Both the position numbers and the translations under genes were made by a program. Below, one piece after another: positions 17,860-27,301 of a stretch of 64,000 nucleotides of DNA. The stretch's first letter is position 1. Each line of letters starts with the position of its first letter. The DNA comes from Fusobacterium mortiferum ATCC 9817 (GTDB lineage: Bacteria; Fusobacteriota; Fusobacteriia; Fusobacteriales; Fusobacteriaceae), in assembly GCF_000158195.2 (NCBI RefSeq), contig NZ_GL987994.1, positions 492,343 to 556,342 on the forward strand. Direction: 5' to 3'. Below the pieces are notes generated by a model. It was not told the DNA's origin. It did no database searches and was given only the letters and a program-made list of their open reading frames with translations.

Positions 17860-19362
17860 ATGAAAAGAGCATTAATATCAGTTTTTGATAAAAATGGAAT
17901 ATTAGAGTTTGCACAATTTTTAGTAAAACACAATGTAGAGATAATCTCAACAGGTGGAACATATAGATATTTAAAAGAGAATGGAGTACCAGTAATAGAG
18001 GTAGCTGAAGTAACAAAAGCTCCAGAGATGTTAGATGGAAGAGTAAAAACTCTACACCCTGTAATCCATGGAGGAATTTTAGCTATAAGAGATAATGAGG
18101 AGCATATGGCCACTATAAAAGCTAGAGGAATAGAAACTATTGATATGGTAGTTGTAAATCTATATCCATTCTTTAAGAAAGTAAATGAGGATTTGACTTT
18201 TGAAGAGAAAGTTGAATTTATAGATATTGGTGGACCTACAATGCTAAGATCAGCAGCAAAATCTTTCAAAGATGTTGTAGTAATTAGTGATACAACTGAT
18301 TATGAAACTGTTATGAGAGAGATGGAAGCTGGAGAGGTAACATTTGAAACAAGAAAAAGACTTGCTGGAAAAGTTTTCAACTTAACATCTGCTTATGATG
18401 CAGCTATATCTAGCTTCTTACTTGGAGATGAGATGCCTCACTATTTAAATGCTTCATATGAAAAAGTTATGGATTTAAGATATGGAGAGAATCCTCATCA
18501 AAAAGCTGCTTACTATGTATCAACTACTGATAGTGGAGCTATGAAAGATTTTGAACAATTAAATGGTAAAGAGCTTTCATTTAATAATATAAGAGATATG
18601 GACGTAGCTTGGAAAGTAGCTTGTGAATTTGAAGAGCCAGCTTGTTGTGGGGTAAAACACTCTACTCCATGTGGAGCAGCTATTGGAAAAGATATACATG
18701 AGGCTTATGTAAAAGCTTATGAGTGTGACCCTGTATCTATATTTGGAGGAATAGTAGCTCTTAATAAAGAGGTAGATAAGGCAACTGCTGAGGAATTAGT
18801 AAAAATATTCCTAGAGATAGTAATAGCTCCAAGTTTTACAGAGGAAGCTTTAGAAGTATTAAGAACTAAGAAAAATCTAAGAGTAATAAAATGCTATCAT
18901 AAACCTATGGACAAAGTAAACCTTGTAAAAGTAGATGGAGGAATCCTAGTACAAGATGAAGATTTAAGTTTTTCTACTCACTATGAAACTGTTACAGAAA
19001 AAGCTCCTACTGAAAAAGAGATGAGTGACTTAGATTTTGGAATGAAGATAGTAAAACATGTAAAATCTAATGCTATTGTAGTAGCTAAAGATAAGATGGC
19101 TATTGGAATAGGAAATGGAGAAACAAATAGAATTTGGCCTACTGAACAAGCAATAGAAAGAGCTGGAGAGAGAATAGAGGGAGCTGTCCTTGCTTCTGAC
19201 GCTTTCTTCCCATTTAGAGATGTAGTAGACACTTGTGCAAAACATGGAATCAAAGCTATAATTCAACCTGGAGGTTCTATTAGAGATAAGGAATCTATCG
19301 AAGCTTGTAATGAGCATGGAATAGCTATGATATTCAATGGAATGAGACATTTCAAACACTAA
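17860..19362 (+). CDS. purH: Bifunctional AICAR transformylase / IMP cyclohydrolase
   Basis: A 500-residue protein for the last two steps to IMP. The N-terminal MGS-like cyclohydrolase domain (about 1-190) carries [17 protein letters not shown] and [11 protein letters not shown]. The C-terminal AICAR transformylase domain has [12 protein letters not shown] (about 205), the KHSTPCGAA motif with catalytic Lys-His near 264, and SDAFFPFRD (about 447) with the final [14 protein letters not shown]. Start has an AAAGGAG site 14 bases after purN. A palindromic repeat follows. Confidence 0.96.
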   Translation: MKRALISVFDKNGILEFAQFLVKHNVEIISTGGTYRYLKENGVPVIEVAEVTKAPEMLDGRVKTLHPVIHGGILAIRDNEEHMATIKARGIETIDMVVVNLYPFFKKVNEDLTFEEKVEFIDIGGPTMLRSAAKSFKDVVVISDTTDYETVMREMEAGEVTFETRKRLAGKVFNLTSAYDAAISSFLLGDEMPHYLNASYEKVMDLRYGENPHQKAAYYVSTTDSGAMKDFEQLNGKELSFNNIRDMDVAWKVACEFEEPACCGVKHSTPCGAAIGKDIHEAYVKAYECDPVSIFGGIVALNKEVDKATAEELVKIFLEIVIAPSFTEEALEVLRTKKNLRVIKCYHKPMDKVNLVKVDGGILVQDEDLSFSTHYETVTEKAPTEKEMSDLDFGMKIVKHVKSNAIVVAKDKMAIGIGNGETNRIWPTEQAIERAGERIEGAVLASDAFFPFRDVVDTCAKHGIKAIIQPGGSIRDKESIEACNEHGIAMIFNGMRHFKH

Positions 19363-19393
19363 TCGTATCTACTTAAGTTATTAAAAAATTAAA

Positions 19394-19560
19394 AGAAAAC
19401 TAAGAATTGCTTCAGACTACAAAAAGTAGATTAACTATGGCTTATCTTACTAAAAACACAAAACTCGTTTCACTCAAACAGTTGTGTTTTTTAGCGTTCG
19501 ATTTCGCTGAGTTAATCTAACTTTTCTCCGTAATTTACGCAATTCTTTGAGTTTTCTTGA
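19394..19560 (+). repeat. Second copy of the pur-operon palindromic repeat
   Basis: The 252-base gap between purH and purD holds a diverged copy of the purE-purC repeat in the same orientation. The matching blocks are TATGGCT...TAAAAACACAA, TTGTGTTTTT, a GC(G/A)TTCG...TCTAA run and GCGTAAATTACG (here on the minus strand). Internal pairs include TAGATTAACT/AGTTAATCTA and AGAAAACT..AGAATTGC with GCAATTCT..AGTTTTCT. An outer TTAAAAAATTAA/TTAATTTTTTAA pair (19381-19392, 19590-19601) may extend it. No coding frame seen. Confidence 0.72.
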
Positions 19561-19614
19561 TTAAAGTTTGTAGTTGAAAGTAGCTACTATTAATTTTTTA
19601 AAGGAGAAGAGAGA

Positions 19615-20868
19615 ATGAAAATATTAGTAGTTGGAAGCGGTGGAAGAGAGCATACTATCTGCTGGAAAGTAAGCCAAAATGAAAAAGTAGAAAAAGTATA
19701 TTGTGCTCCAGGAAATGGTGGAACAGAGTTACTTGAAAAAGGAGAGAATGTAAATCTAAAAGGAGTAGATGAAATTCTTGCCTTTGCTAAAGAGAATAAA
19801 ATAGATTTAACTATCGTTGGAAGTGAGGAGCTTCTAGTAGATGGTATTGTAGATAAATTCCAAGCTGAAGGATTAAAAATCTTTGGACCAGATAAGAAAG
19901 CTGCTCTACTTGAAGGGTCAAAAGCTTTTGCTAAAGATTTTATGAAAAAGTATGGAGTAAAAACAGCTGCTTATGAAGTATTTAATGAAGCTGACAAGGC
20001 TAAGGAATATATAAAAACTTGTGAGTTTCCTCTAGTGGTAAAAGCTAGTGGACTTGCTGCTGGTAAAGGGGTACTTATCTGCCAAAATCTTGAAGAGGCT
20101 CTAAAAGCTGTAGATGAGATAATGATAGATAAAGTATTCAGCAGTGCTGGAGAGCAAATTGTAGTAGAGGAGTTCTTAGATGGAGTAGAGGCTTCAATCT
20201 TGTCAGTAACTGACTCAAAGATTATCCTGCCTTTTATCTCTGCTAAAGACCATAAGAAAATTGGAGAGAAAGAAACAGGATTAAATACAGGAGGAATGGG
20301 AACAATAGCTCCTAACCCTTATGTAACTAAAGAGGTATATGATAAATTTATAACTGAGATAATGAATCCTACTCTTGAGGGAATAAAAGCAGAGGGAATG
20401 GATTTTGCTGGATTTATATTCTTTGGGCTAATGATAACTGCTAAGGGAGTTTATCTTCTTGAGTACAATATGAGATTGGGAGACCCAGAAACTCAAGTTG
20501 TATTACCACTACTTGAATCAGATTTTATAAACCTATTAGAGAGTGGAATAGATAGAAAACTTTCTGAGATAGATGTAAAATGGAGTAATAAATCAGCTTG
20601 TTGTGTAGTTCTTGCTTCTGGTGGATATCCAGAAAAATATAACAAAGGTTATGAGATAACAGGTATGGATAGTGTAGATAATATGGTATTCGTAGCTGGT
20701 GCTAAACTAGAAAATGGAAAACTTCTTACTAATGGTGGAAGGGTAATCAATGTAGTAGCTATTGGGGATAACCTTGAAGAAGCTAGAGCAAAAGCTTACT
20801 CTGATGCTGAGAAAGTAAACTTCGAAAAGAAATACTTTAGAAAAGATATTGGAGTATTATATAGATAG
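19615..20868 (+). CDS. purD: Phosphoribosylamine-glycine ligase (GAR synthetase)
   Basis: A 417-residue ATP-grasp ligase that joins phosphoribosylamine and glycine. N-terminal motif VVGSGGREHTI (residues 4-14), the ATP-grasp KASGLAAGKGV (about 142-152), VEEFLDGVEAS (about 184), NTGGMGTIAPNPY (about 223) and the DPETQVVLPLL motif (about 290) are all present. AAAGGAG site before the ATG. Last gene of the purine cluster, closed by a terminator. Confidence 0.96.
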   Translation: MKILVVGSGGREHTICWKVSQNEKVEKVYCAPGNGGTELLEKGENVNLKGVDEILAFAKENKIDLTIVGSEELLVDGIVDKFQAEGLKIFGPDKKAALLEGSKAFAKDFMKKYGVKTAAYEVFNEADKAKEYIKTCEFPLVVKASGLAAGKGVLICQNLEEALKAVDEIMIDKVFSSAGEQIVVEEFLDGVEASILSVTDSKIILPFISAKDHKKIGEKETGLNTGGMGTIAPNPYVTKEVYDKFITEIMNPTLEGIKAEGMDFAGFIFFGLMITAKGVYLLEYNMRLGDPETQVVLPLLESDFINLLESGIDRKLSEIDVKWSNKSACCVVLASGGYPEKYNKGYEITGMDSVDNMVFVAGAKLENGKLLTNGGRVINVVAIGDNLEEARAKAYSDAEKVNFEKKYFRKDIGVLYR

Positions 20869-20873
20869 ATTAT

Positions 20874-20920
20874 AAAGGGGTTATTACAATTAAAAAATTT
20901 GTAAAGCCCCTTTATTTTTT
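20874..20920 (+). terminator. Terminator of the pur operon
   Basis: AAAGGGG (20874-20880) pairs with CCCCTTT (20907-20913). Inner TTACAA/TTGTAA extends the stem, and a T-rich ATTTTTTT tail follows. Confidence 0.85.
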
Positions 20921-20992
20921 TACTATCTGCAAAAATATTCATCTTTAAAAATTTAAAAAAAATATAATTTTTCTGAAAAAAAGTTATTTTAA

Positions 20993-21022
20993 TTGACATT
21001 AATAAAAGAAAGTGCATATAAT
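20993..21022 (+). promoter_or_regulatory. Promoter upstream of the LytTR-type regulator
   Basis: TTGACA (20993-20998), an 18-base spacer and TATAAT (21017-21022) lie about 65 bases before the ATG at 21089. Likely the start of transcription for the regulator preceding the pilus locus. Confidence 0.7.
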
Positions 21023-21088
21023 GTTAATAATATTAATTTTATAGTTATAAAAATATAGAATAAAATATTTTTTAGGAGAGAATAAAAG

Positions 21089-21879
21089 ATGAATATTGGA
21101 GAAAAAATACTAAAAAAGTTTTTTTTAATTATTTAATAGAAAATAATTTAGATGAAGTTGAAAAATTATTTTCTGAAAGTTTTAAAAGTGTAGGAACTAG
21201 TCAATTTGAAATAGCTAAGAATAAAAGTGAATTTCTATTAAGTATAAGGAATCAAATAGAAAATTTAAAAGGAAAGATGAGTTTTTATATAAATGATTAT
21301 GTCGAAGATTATTTTGGAGATTTAATTTCTTCTTATTGTGAAGTAACAATTATTTATTTTGAAGAGGAAGAGAAAAAAATAACAACTAGATTAACAACTG
21401 TTTTTTTTAAAGAGAATGATGAGTGGAGAATAATAAATATGCATAATTCAATTGCAAAAATAACTCAGGAAAAAAATGAAATGTTTCCAATAAGCTATAT
21501 GTCAAAACTAGAACAAAATAATGAAACTAATATATTTTTACTTGAAAAATTTAGGCGAGGTTTCTTTTCTTTAAAGGAGATTGCATATATTGTTTATTCA
21601 AGTATAACAAGAAAAACAATTTTCTATTTGAATAATTTAGAAAGTTTTGAGTTAAAGAAAAAATTTTCTGAGGTTGAAGAAAAATTAAAAAAATTTTCTT
21701 TTTTTTGTAAAGTAGATAGAGGAACTTTGGTAAATTTAGAATCTATAAAAATATTAGATTTTAAAGAAGAGTGTATTGTATTTAAAAATCAACAAATATT
21801 ATATCTAAGTAAAGTAAAATTAAAAAAAATAGAAAATAGATGGAAAAAAATAAAAAAAGAAAATAATATAGAGTTATAA
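21089..21879 (+). pseudogene. LytTR-domain regulator with NTF2-like N-terminus, frameshifted in a T8 tract
   Basis: An ATG at 21089 behind an AGGAG site starts MNIGEKILKKFF and stops after 15 codons at the T8 run (21119-21126). The +1 frame continues as FNYLIENNLDEVEKLFSESF and runs to 21879; one more T would join them into about 263 residues. The first half (to about residue 130) resembles an NTF2/SnoaL-like fold, ending FFKENDEWRIINMH. The C-terminal 100 residues match a LytTR DNA-binding domain, with FFSLKEIAYIV, FFCKVDRGTLVNLESIK and ending near NRWKKI. LytTR proteins bind direct repeats upstream of virulence and surface genes. It immediately precedes the pilus genes. The shift may be phase variation, decay or a sequencing error. 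Confidence 0.72.
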
Positions 21880-21981
21880 AATAAATGTATTTTTTTTATA
21901 AAATTGATGTCTAAATAGTGGAAAAGATATGTTGTATTTTTATCTAACTAGTGTAGCAATAGACTTTTAAGATAATATTAA

Positions 21982-22032
21982 TGTTATAATTGGAGTGTTT
22001 AAGAGCAAAAATGTTCTAAAACACTTTTTTTT
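21982..22032 (+). promoter_or_regulatory. Extended -10 promoter overlapped by an attenuator-like hairpin before the pilus operon
   Basis: TGTTATAAT (21982-21990) is an extended -10. Immediately after it AGTGTTT (21994-22000) pairs with AAACACT (22019-22025), with inner AGAGCA/TGTTCT and an AAAA loop, followed by eight T residues. It is a good intrinsic terminator for transcripts coming from the regulator gene upstream. A transcript starting near 21997 would contain only part of the stem. The hairpin therefore may insulate the pilus operon from upstream read-through. Confidence 0.6.
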
Positions 22033-22047
22033 ATGGGAGGAGTTAAG

Positions 22048-22761
22048 TTGAAAATTTTATTATTTATATTGTTGAGTTTCTATTCTTTTGCTTTTGAATT
22101 TACTCCTATGGGATTTGATAAAAGACTAGATACAGGAGAAGGATACGGAGAGTTTCAATATACAAATTCAACTTTAGATGTCCAAAGATATAAAATATCA
22201 ATTTTGGATAATGGAAAAGAGAATAACATTTCACAGTATGTCAGTGTTTATCCTAAAATTTTAACAGTGAAGCCTAAAAGTGTTGGGGTTATAAAGGTTT
22301 ATGTACAAACTCCTCCTACTTTAAAAAAGGGATTATATGGTTTTATCCTTAGAAGTGAGGGAGTACCTGTTCCATTTTTACAAAAAAGAGAGAGTGGGAA
22401 ACTTACTCCAGCAGTTTCTATGAAAACAGCAGTTAATTTAGAAATGCAAGCATATGTAGGAGAAGTAGGAAATGAGTTTGAGATTAGTAATGAAAAAATA
22501 GTTACCAAAGAGACAAAAGATGGAAAAAACAAAAAATACTATACAGCTAAGCTAAAAAATAAAAACGGTAGAGGCTATGAATTAGGAGTATGTTTTTTAG
22601 ATTCTGTAGGAAGTATAATCTCTGTAATTCCAAAGGGAAGATTAGGAAATAATGGAGAACTTACTCTTGAAGAGGAGATTCCTAAATTAGCTGAGTATAT
22701 ATCTTTTTATGATTATAACAACCAAGTATTCGTTTGTCAGAAAATAAGGATTATAATGTAA
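22048..22761 (+). CDS. Periplasmic pilus chaperone (PapD-like), first copy
   Basis: Starting at TTG 22048 the product is about 237 residues. The in-frame ATG at 22033 lies upstream of and within the GGGAGGAG site, so the TTG is favoured. A signal peptide (MKILLFILLSFYSFA) leads into an Ig-like PapD N-domain: FTPMGFDKRLDTGEG, YTNSTLDVQRYKISI, VSVYPKILTVKPKSVGVIKV and a GLYGFILRSEG strand. The C-terminal half is a second beta domain. Chaperones of this kind complete the fold of pilus subunits in the periplasm by donor-strand complementation and deliver them to the usher. It heads the operon, directly before the pilin. A paralogue is at 23457. Confidence 0.78.
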   Translation: MKILLFILLSFYSFAFEFTPMGFDKRLDTGEGYGEFQYTNSTLDVQRYKISILDNGKENNISQYVSVYPKILTVKPKSVGVIKVYVQTPPTLKKGLYGFILRSEGVPVPFLQKRESGKLTPAVSMKTAVNLEMQAYVGEVGNEFEISNEKIVTKETKDGKNKKYYTAKLKNKNGRGYELGVCFLDSVGSIISVIPKGRLGNNGELTLEEEIPKLAEYISFYDYNNQVFVCQKIRIIM

Positions 22762-22804
22762 AGTTATAATAAATAAATTAAAAATCAAGGAGGAAGTAAA
22801 AAAA

Positions 22805-23389
22805 ATGAAAAAAATGTTATTGGGGGTAAGTATCCTATCAACACTAGCTTTTGGAGTAAGTAATCCAGGAGATAATGGAGCATCAGCTAGTGGTCAAGGA
22901 GCAGCAAGAGTAGGAGTACCTATGGAGGTAAGAGTAGAGATATTACCTAAATCTGGAAAATTGGTATTAGTGGATGAGAATAATAAGTTAATAGATAAGC
23001 TTATATTTGACCATGGAAAATTAGTGAAAGGTGGAGCTGTAACTGATTCTATAGTAGAAAAAACAGTAAAATTAAAAAGAGATGATGGGGAAGCTTTTGG
23101 AGGAAGCAGTGCATATAAGGTAACTTTTGAAGCTAAAGATTCTTCCGGAGCAGTAGTTAAGATAGCTAATGACTTAGTATTAGTAGGACATGGAATGACT
23201 ACTGATGAAAAATTAAAATCTAAATTAAAATATAGAGAGGGAGAAATAACTTTAGTAGGAACAGAAACTGAAGTAGAAACAAAGGTTCAATCTATAATAG
23301 AGGCTACAGCTTTAAATGGTTCTTCTATAAAAGAGGGGTTATATGTAGGAACTGGAACATTTGAAGCAAAAGTAGAAAATGTAGATTAA
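22805..23389 (+). CDS. Putative major pilin subunit
   Basis: A 194-residue exported protein with signal peptide MKKMLLGVSILSTLAFG. The mature N-terminus is a short Gly/Ser/Ala-rich extension, followed by alternating beta strands (MEVRVEILPKSGKLVLVD, YKVTFEAKDSSGAVVKI). The C-terminus ends in a strand, GLYVGTGTFEAKVENVD, as in donor-strand-exchange pilins. There are no cysteines. Its position between a chaperone gene and a terminator, with an AGGAGG site, matches a major subunit made in excess over the assembly machinery. The assignment as pilin rests on context and fold pattern, not on a known family motif. Confidence 0.65.
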   Translation: MKKMLLGVSILSTLAFGVSNPGDNGASASGQGAARVGVPMEVRVEILPKSGKLVLVDENNKLIDKLIFDHGKLVKGGAVTDSIVEKTVKLKRDDGEAFGGSSAYKVTFEAKDSSGAVVKIANDLVLVGHGMTTDEKLKSKLKYREGEITLVGTETEVETKVQSIIEATALNGSSIKEGLYVGTGTFEAKVENVD

Positions 23390-23402
23390 AAATAATATTT
23401 TT

Positions 23403-23434
23403 AAAATAAGGAGGAAGAGATTCCTCCCTATTTT
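23403..23434 (+). terminator. Partial terminator after the pilin gene
   Basis: GGAGGAA/TTCCTCC with a GAGA loop, extended by AAAATA/TATTTT, lies between the pilin and the second chaperone. The weak T tail suggests partial termination, which would give more pilin than downstream assembly proteins, or an RNA 3' stabiliser. Confidence 0.65.
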
Positions 23435-23456
23435 AAATAAAAGGGAAGGTATGGAG

Positions 23457-24125
23457 ATGTTTAGAATTTTAATTTTTTTATTTTTATCAATAAAAATATG
23501 GGCATATGTTAATATTACTCCATTAACTTTTGATAAAAGAATAGATGGAGAGGGGGGATATAAGGAATACACACTTTCAAACTCAAGTAAAAATATTACT
23601 AAATATAGAATATACATTGAAAAAAATAATAAAGAATATGATATGAGTGATTGGGTGGAATTTTTTCCTAAAACACTTACATTAAAGCCAGGGGAGAGTA
23701 AAAAAATTAAAGTCTTAATAACAGCTCCAAATGATAGTAGAGAAGGGGAATATACAACTAATCTATGTATCAAAGAAGTTGAAGTTCCTTTGAAAAATAA
23801 GGAGTTAAATATTTTAACTAATTTAAAAATAGAGTTAGCTGGTTATGTGGGAGATTTAAAACCAAAGATTGAGATAACAAATATTTATAGGGAAGATAAG
23901 AGTTTAAAAATATCTTTTAAAAATACTGGAGAGATAAGGCAATACTTTGAAATGTATTGTTTAGATTCCAAAGAAAAAGAGTTAGTTTATTTAGATAGAG
24001 TTAGACTTTTTTCTAAAGAGGAGAAAGAAGTTAAGCTTTTAGTTGAAAAAATAAAAGGAAAGCTTATCATATTAGACCAAGAGGGGAATAATGTTTTAGA
24101 AAAGAAAATAAGGAGATTTAAATGA
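23457..24125 (+). CDS. Periplasmic pilus chaperone (PapD-like), second copy
   Basis: About 222 residues from ATG 23457. The ATG at 23451 is only one base after the GGGAAGG site and is less likely. A signal peptide (MFRILIFLFLSIKIWAY) precedes an Ig-like chaperone domain with the same pattern as the first copy: ITPLTFDKRIDGEGGYKEYT, LSNSSKNITKYRIYIEK, WVEFFPKTLTLKPGESKKIK and GEYTTNLCIKE. The second domain follows from about residue 125. It probably handles a different subunit, such as the tip adhesin or minor subunits, since it is placed with the usher. The stop overlaps the next start by 4 bases. Confidence 0.78.
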   Translation: MFRILIFLFLSIKIWAYVNITPLTFDKRIDGEGGYKEYTLSNSSKNITKYRIYIEKNNKEYDMSDWVEFFPKTLTLKPGESKKIKVLITAPNDSREGEYTTNLCIKEVEVPLKNKELNILTNLKIELAGYVGDLKPKIEITNIYREDKSLKISFKNTGEIRQYFEMYCLDSKEKELVYLDRVRLFSKEEKEVKLLVEKIKGKLIILDQEGNNVLEKKIRRFK

Positions 24126-26770
24126 AAAAAATAGATAAGTTTTTATTTATTTTTCTTTTTTGTTTAAACTATATATTTTGTTATTCAAGTAATATTAACT
24201 ATGAGGATTTAGAAGAGTTATTGAGAAATAATATTATCTCACAAGAAGACTATAATATTTTAATGGGAGAAAATAATCAAGAAACAACCGAAGGAATTTA
24301 TGGACTTAAAATAAATGGAGAGAGTAAAGCAAAGATTTATAAAGTTTTTGTAAAAAATGGGAAATTATATTTTCCATTAAAGAGTTTTTTTGAAAATATA
24401 AATTTTCAAAATTATAGTTTTTCAGATGAGAATGAATTAAAAATATACTTGGGAGAAAATTTAAAGGAGATTATATTAACAAAAGAGGAATTAAAAGTTG
24501 ATAAAGAGAGAACTAAAAAAATAGAAAAAGATGATATTATCTCTAAAGATGGGGAGTTATATTTAGCTGAAGATTTATTTAAAGAGATATTTTTAAGTAA
24601 TTTAAGAATTGATAATAATAATTATATTGTAGGTATGTATTTAAATTTTCCAACTCCTGAAGAGATAAAAATAAGAACAGACAGAACTAAGGAAAAATTA
24701 GAGGAAGATAAAAATAAGAAAACTTTACAATATACAAATACACCTGAATTATTTGAGTTGGGATATTTGAGAACACAATTTTTGCAAACTTATGAAGTTT
24801 CTAAAGATGATGATACTAAAAAGAAAGATTGGGAAGGAAATTTAGAATATCAAGGAGCTTTTTTATATGGACAATTGACAGCAAATTATGATTTAAAAGA
24901 AAAGAAGTTTCAAGATATAACTTTAAAATATAATGAGATTTGGGAAAAACATACTTTAGAAGTAGGAAATTATAGTGTAGGTAGTGAAGCAGCAAGAGAG
25001 TGGGGAGTAAATTTTAAAAAAGATAAAGGGTATATTATTACATCAGATAAAACATATATTATAAGAGAAAATGTTCCAATAGGAAGTAGGGTAGAATTAC
25101 TATATTTAGGATTTGCTATTGATGTACAAGATGAAAAAAATGGAAGTGTAGAATTTAAAAATTCAGAAATAAAGAGTAATAGAGAATACACATTAAAAAT
25201 TTACGAACCTTCAGGGAATATTATTCTAAAGAAGATAAGTACAACTAGTGATTACAATCAACAAAATAAGGGGCAGTTTGAATACAATATAAATTTAAGA
25301 GAAGATGATGAGAGTAAAAAGGTTAGAGCAAATTCAAAAATTTATTATGGATTGACTGACAATTTAACTTTTGGATTAGGATATGATAAAGAGATAGAAA
25401 ATTTAAATACTAGATATGAATATATTGAGAATGGTAGTTTAGAAGCTATTTATAATGATACTTTTTTTAGCTATCCATATGTTTTAAGCTATGAGGATAA
25501 AAGGGTATTTACAAAAATATATGATAAGGATAGAAAGAAAAATACTAAAGACAAAAACAGTAAACACTTTAAAGGACAGATAGATATAAATAAATTAAGA
25601 TTAAAATTTGAAAATGACTTTAAAGAAAAATATTATGAAGAAAAGAGAGATGAAAATTATACAGTAGAGTATAGACCTTTTAAATCATTAGAATTAGGAT
25701 ATGAATATGATAAAACATATTATTATGATGGTTCTGAAAAAAATAATTCTAAATATAAAGTAGGTTACTCGAAAAGTTTTAAATCTCTGTTGTGGACTGC
25801 TGAATATGAAAAATATATAAATGATAAATCTGAATATAATCTAAATGTTTATTACAATGGATTTAGAAATCACTCTGTAAGATTGGAAAATAGCTGGACA
25901 AATGATGGAAAAGATTATGAAGTAGGACTAACTTTATTTTCAAATACTAATAAGACATTTGATTATACTTTTGAGGCTAGGTACTCTGAAAAAACAAAAG
26001 AGGCTTTTACTTTTAGGTTTAATATGAAACTTAATGATTGGTTTACTTATGAAGGAAATTTTGATAAATTAGGAAATCAAAAACATAAAGTAGGGGTAGA
26101 TAAAATATTTGATTTAAAACATCCTTTAGAAAAGGTAGAGACACTAGATAGTTGTAGAGTAAAAATTATTACATTTATAGATTTGAATGATAATAATATC
26201 TGTGATGAAGATGAGCCAAGAATAGATAATGTTAAAGTAAAAGTTGGGGGTAAAGAAGTTTTAACAGATAAAAGAGGAGAAGGTATGTTATATGGGATAC
26301 CAAATCATATTGTGTATGACTTAAATCCTACTATAAGGAAACCATCATTTGTTTTAGGAAATAATAAAATAAAAATAAGAGGAACAACTTCATCTACACT
26401 AGTAGCCTATATTCCAGTAAAGCCTTTATTAACTCTAACAGGAATAGTCAATGTTGATAGTAGTTTAAATAAAACTTTAAATGAAAAAATAGCTATGTTT
26501 GAAGAAATTTTAATAAAGGTAAAGGATATTTCAGGAAAAGTTTTAGATATGGCTATTCCTGATGAAACAGGAATTTTTGAAATAAGTGGATTACTTCCAA
26601 AAAAATATTATTTAGAAATTATTTATACTGGAATAGATAAAAACTTTGAAAAATATGAAGAGATAATACAGTTGAGTTATTTTGATAAGACAGATGGAAA
26701 TATGTTTGTTGTTAATTTATTAGAAAATGCAATAAGCTTAAATAAAAAAGGAGAATATGAAGTTGAGTAG
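24122..26770 (+). CDS. Usher-like outer-membrane pilus assembly protein
   Basis: An 882-residue exported protein, close to the length of pilus ushers (about 800-900). After the signal peptide come a small mixed N-terminal region with helical and beta-rich parts (about 25-200) and a usher-like stretch, LEVGNYSVGSEAAREWGVNF then IIRENVPIGSRVELLYLGF and ..NREYTLKIYEPSGN (about 280-370), which resembles the plug and surrounding strands of CS1/alpha-type ushers. A long run of amphipathic Tyr/Lys-rich strands (about 400-670) should be the barrel. The C-terminus has an SdrB/CooC-like beta domain, FIDLNDNNICDEDEPRIDNV near 685. I see no clear classical PapC N-domain. It would form the outer-membrane pore that assembles and secretes pilus subunits. 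Confidence 0.7.
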   Translation: MKKIDKFLFIFLFCLNYIFCYSSNINYEDLEELLRNNIISQEDYNILMGENNQETTEGIYGLKINGESKAKIYKVFVKNGKLYFPLKSFFENINFQNYSFSDENELKIYLGENLKEIILTKEELKVDKERTKKIEKDDIISKDGELYLAEDLFKEIFLSNLRIDNNNYIVGMYLNFPTPEEIKIRTDRTKEKLEEDKNKKTLQYTNTPELFELGYLRTQFLQTYEVSKDDDTKKKDWEGNLEYQGAFLYGQLTANYDLKEKKFQDITLKYNEIWEKHTLEVGNYSVGSEAAREWGVNFKKDKGYIITSDKTYIIRENVPIGSRVELLYLGFAIDVQDEKNGSVEFKNSEIKSNREYTLKIYEPSGNIILKKISTTSDYNQQNKGQFEYNINLREDDESKKVRANSKIYYGLTDNLTFGLGYDKEIENLNTRYEYIENGSLEAIYNDTFFSYPYVLSYEDKRVFTKIYDKDRKKNTKDKNSKHFKGQIDINKLRLKFENDFKEKYYEEKRDENYTVEYRPFKSLELGYEYDKTYYYDGSEKNNSKYKVGYSKSFKSLLWTAEYEKYINDKSEYNLNVYYNGFRNHSVRLENSWTNDGKDYEVGLTLFSNTNKTFDYTFEARYSEKTKEAFTFRFNMKLNDWFTYEGNFDKLGNQKHKVGVDKIFDLKHPLEKVETLDSCRVKIITFIDLNDNNICDEDEPRIDNVKVKVGGKEVLTDKRGEGMLYGIPNHIVYDLNPTIRKPSFVLGNNKIKIRGTTSSTLVAYIPVKPLLTLTGIVNVDSSLNKTLNEKIAMFEEILIKVKDISGKVLDMAIPDETGIFEISGLLPKKYYLEIIYTGIDKNFEKYEEIIQLSYFDKTDGNMFVVNLLENAISLNKKGEYEVE

Positions 26771-27299
26771 GAGAGTTATTTTAATTATCATTATTTTTTT
26801 TAATTTTATTTTCAGTTTTTCTGAAGATAAAATAGAAGTATATCCACCATATTTAGAATTAGAAGACGGAATGAAAATTCCTCAACTTCCAACTGATGAT
26901 TTAACAGAAGTTGACTTACAAGGAAATATTATAGGAAAGAGAGAATTAGAGAAAAATACCACAGTATATTTAGAGAGTAGAGTAAATGTTTTTGTTCCAT
27001 TAGAGATTATATCTGATATTGATATAGAAGCAATTATCTTAGATAATCAAAAATTAAAGATACCTTTTGAAGTGGAGTTTAATAAGGTTCCAGAGAAGAA
27101 AGATTATTATAAATTATGCTATAGTGAGACTGAAATAGATATAGATCAAGATGGAAAAACAGATACGTTTATCTACTCCTCTCCATTTATCAATACAAAG
27201 ATAAAAACAGATAATATTTTATATATAGATGGAGAAAATATTTCAAAGGAAGGTACTTTTAAGAAAAAAGTATATATGACAATAGAGATAAAGGAGTAA
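26757..27299 (+). CDS. Putative minor pilus subunit
   Basis: A 180-residue exported protein with a hydrophobic signal (RRVILIIIIFFNFIFSFS) and a beta-rich mature part. It contains a DQDGKTD acidic turn (about 132-138) that could bind calcium, and ends in a strand (KKVYMTIEIKE) like donor-strand subunits. It overlaps the usher end by 14 bases and precedes other small exported genes, so it is cotranscribed with the assembly genes. No known family recognised; minor subunit, initiator or assembly factor are all possible. Confidence 0.6.
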   Translation: MKLSRRVILIIIIFFNFIFSFSEDKIEVYPPYLELEDGMKIPQLPTDDLTEVDLQGNIIGKRELEKNTTVYLESRVNVFVPLEIISDIDIEAIILDNQKLKIPFEVEFNKVPEKKDYYKLCYSETEIDIDQDGKTDTFIYSSPFINTKIKTDNILYIDGENISKEGTFKKKVYMTIEIKE

Positions 27300-27301
27300 A
27301 G

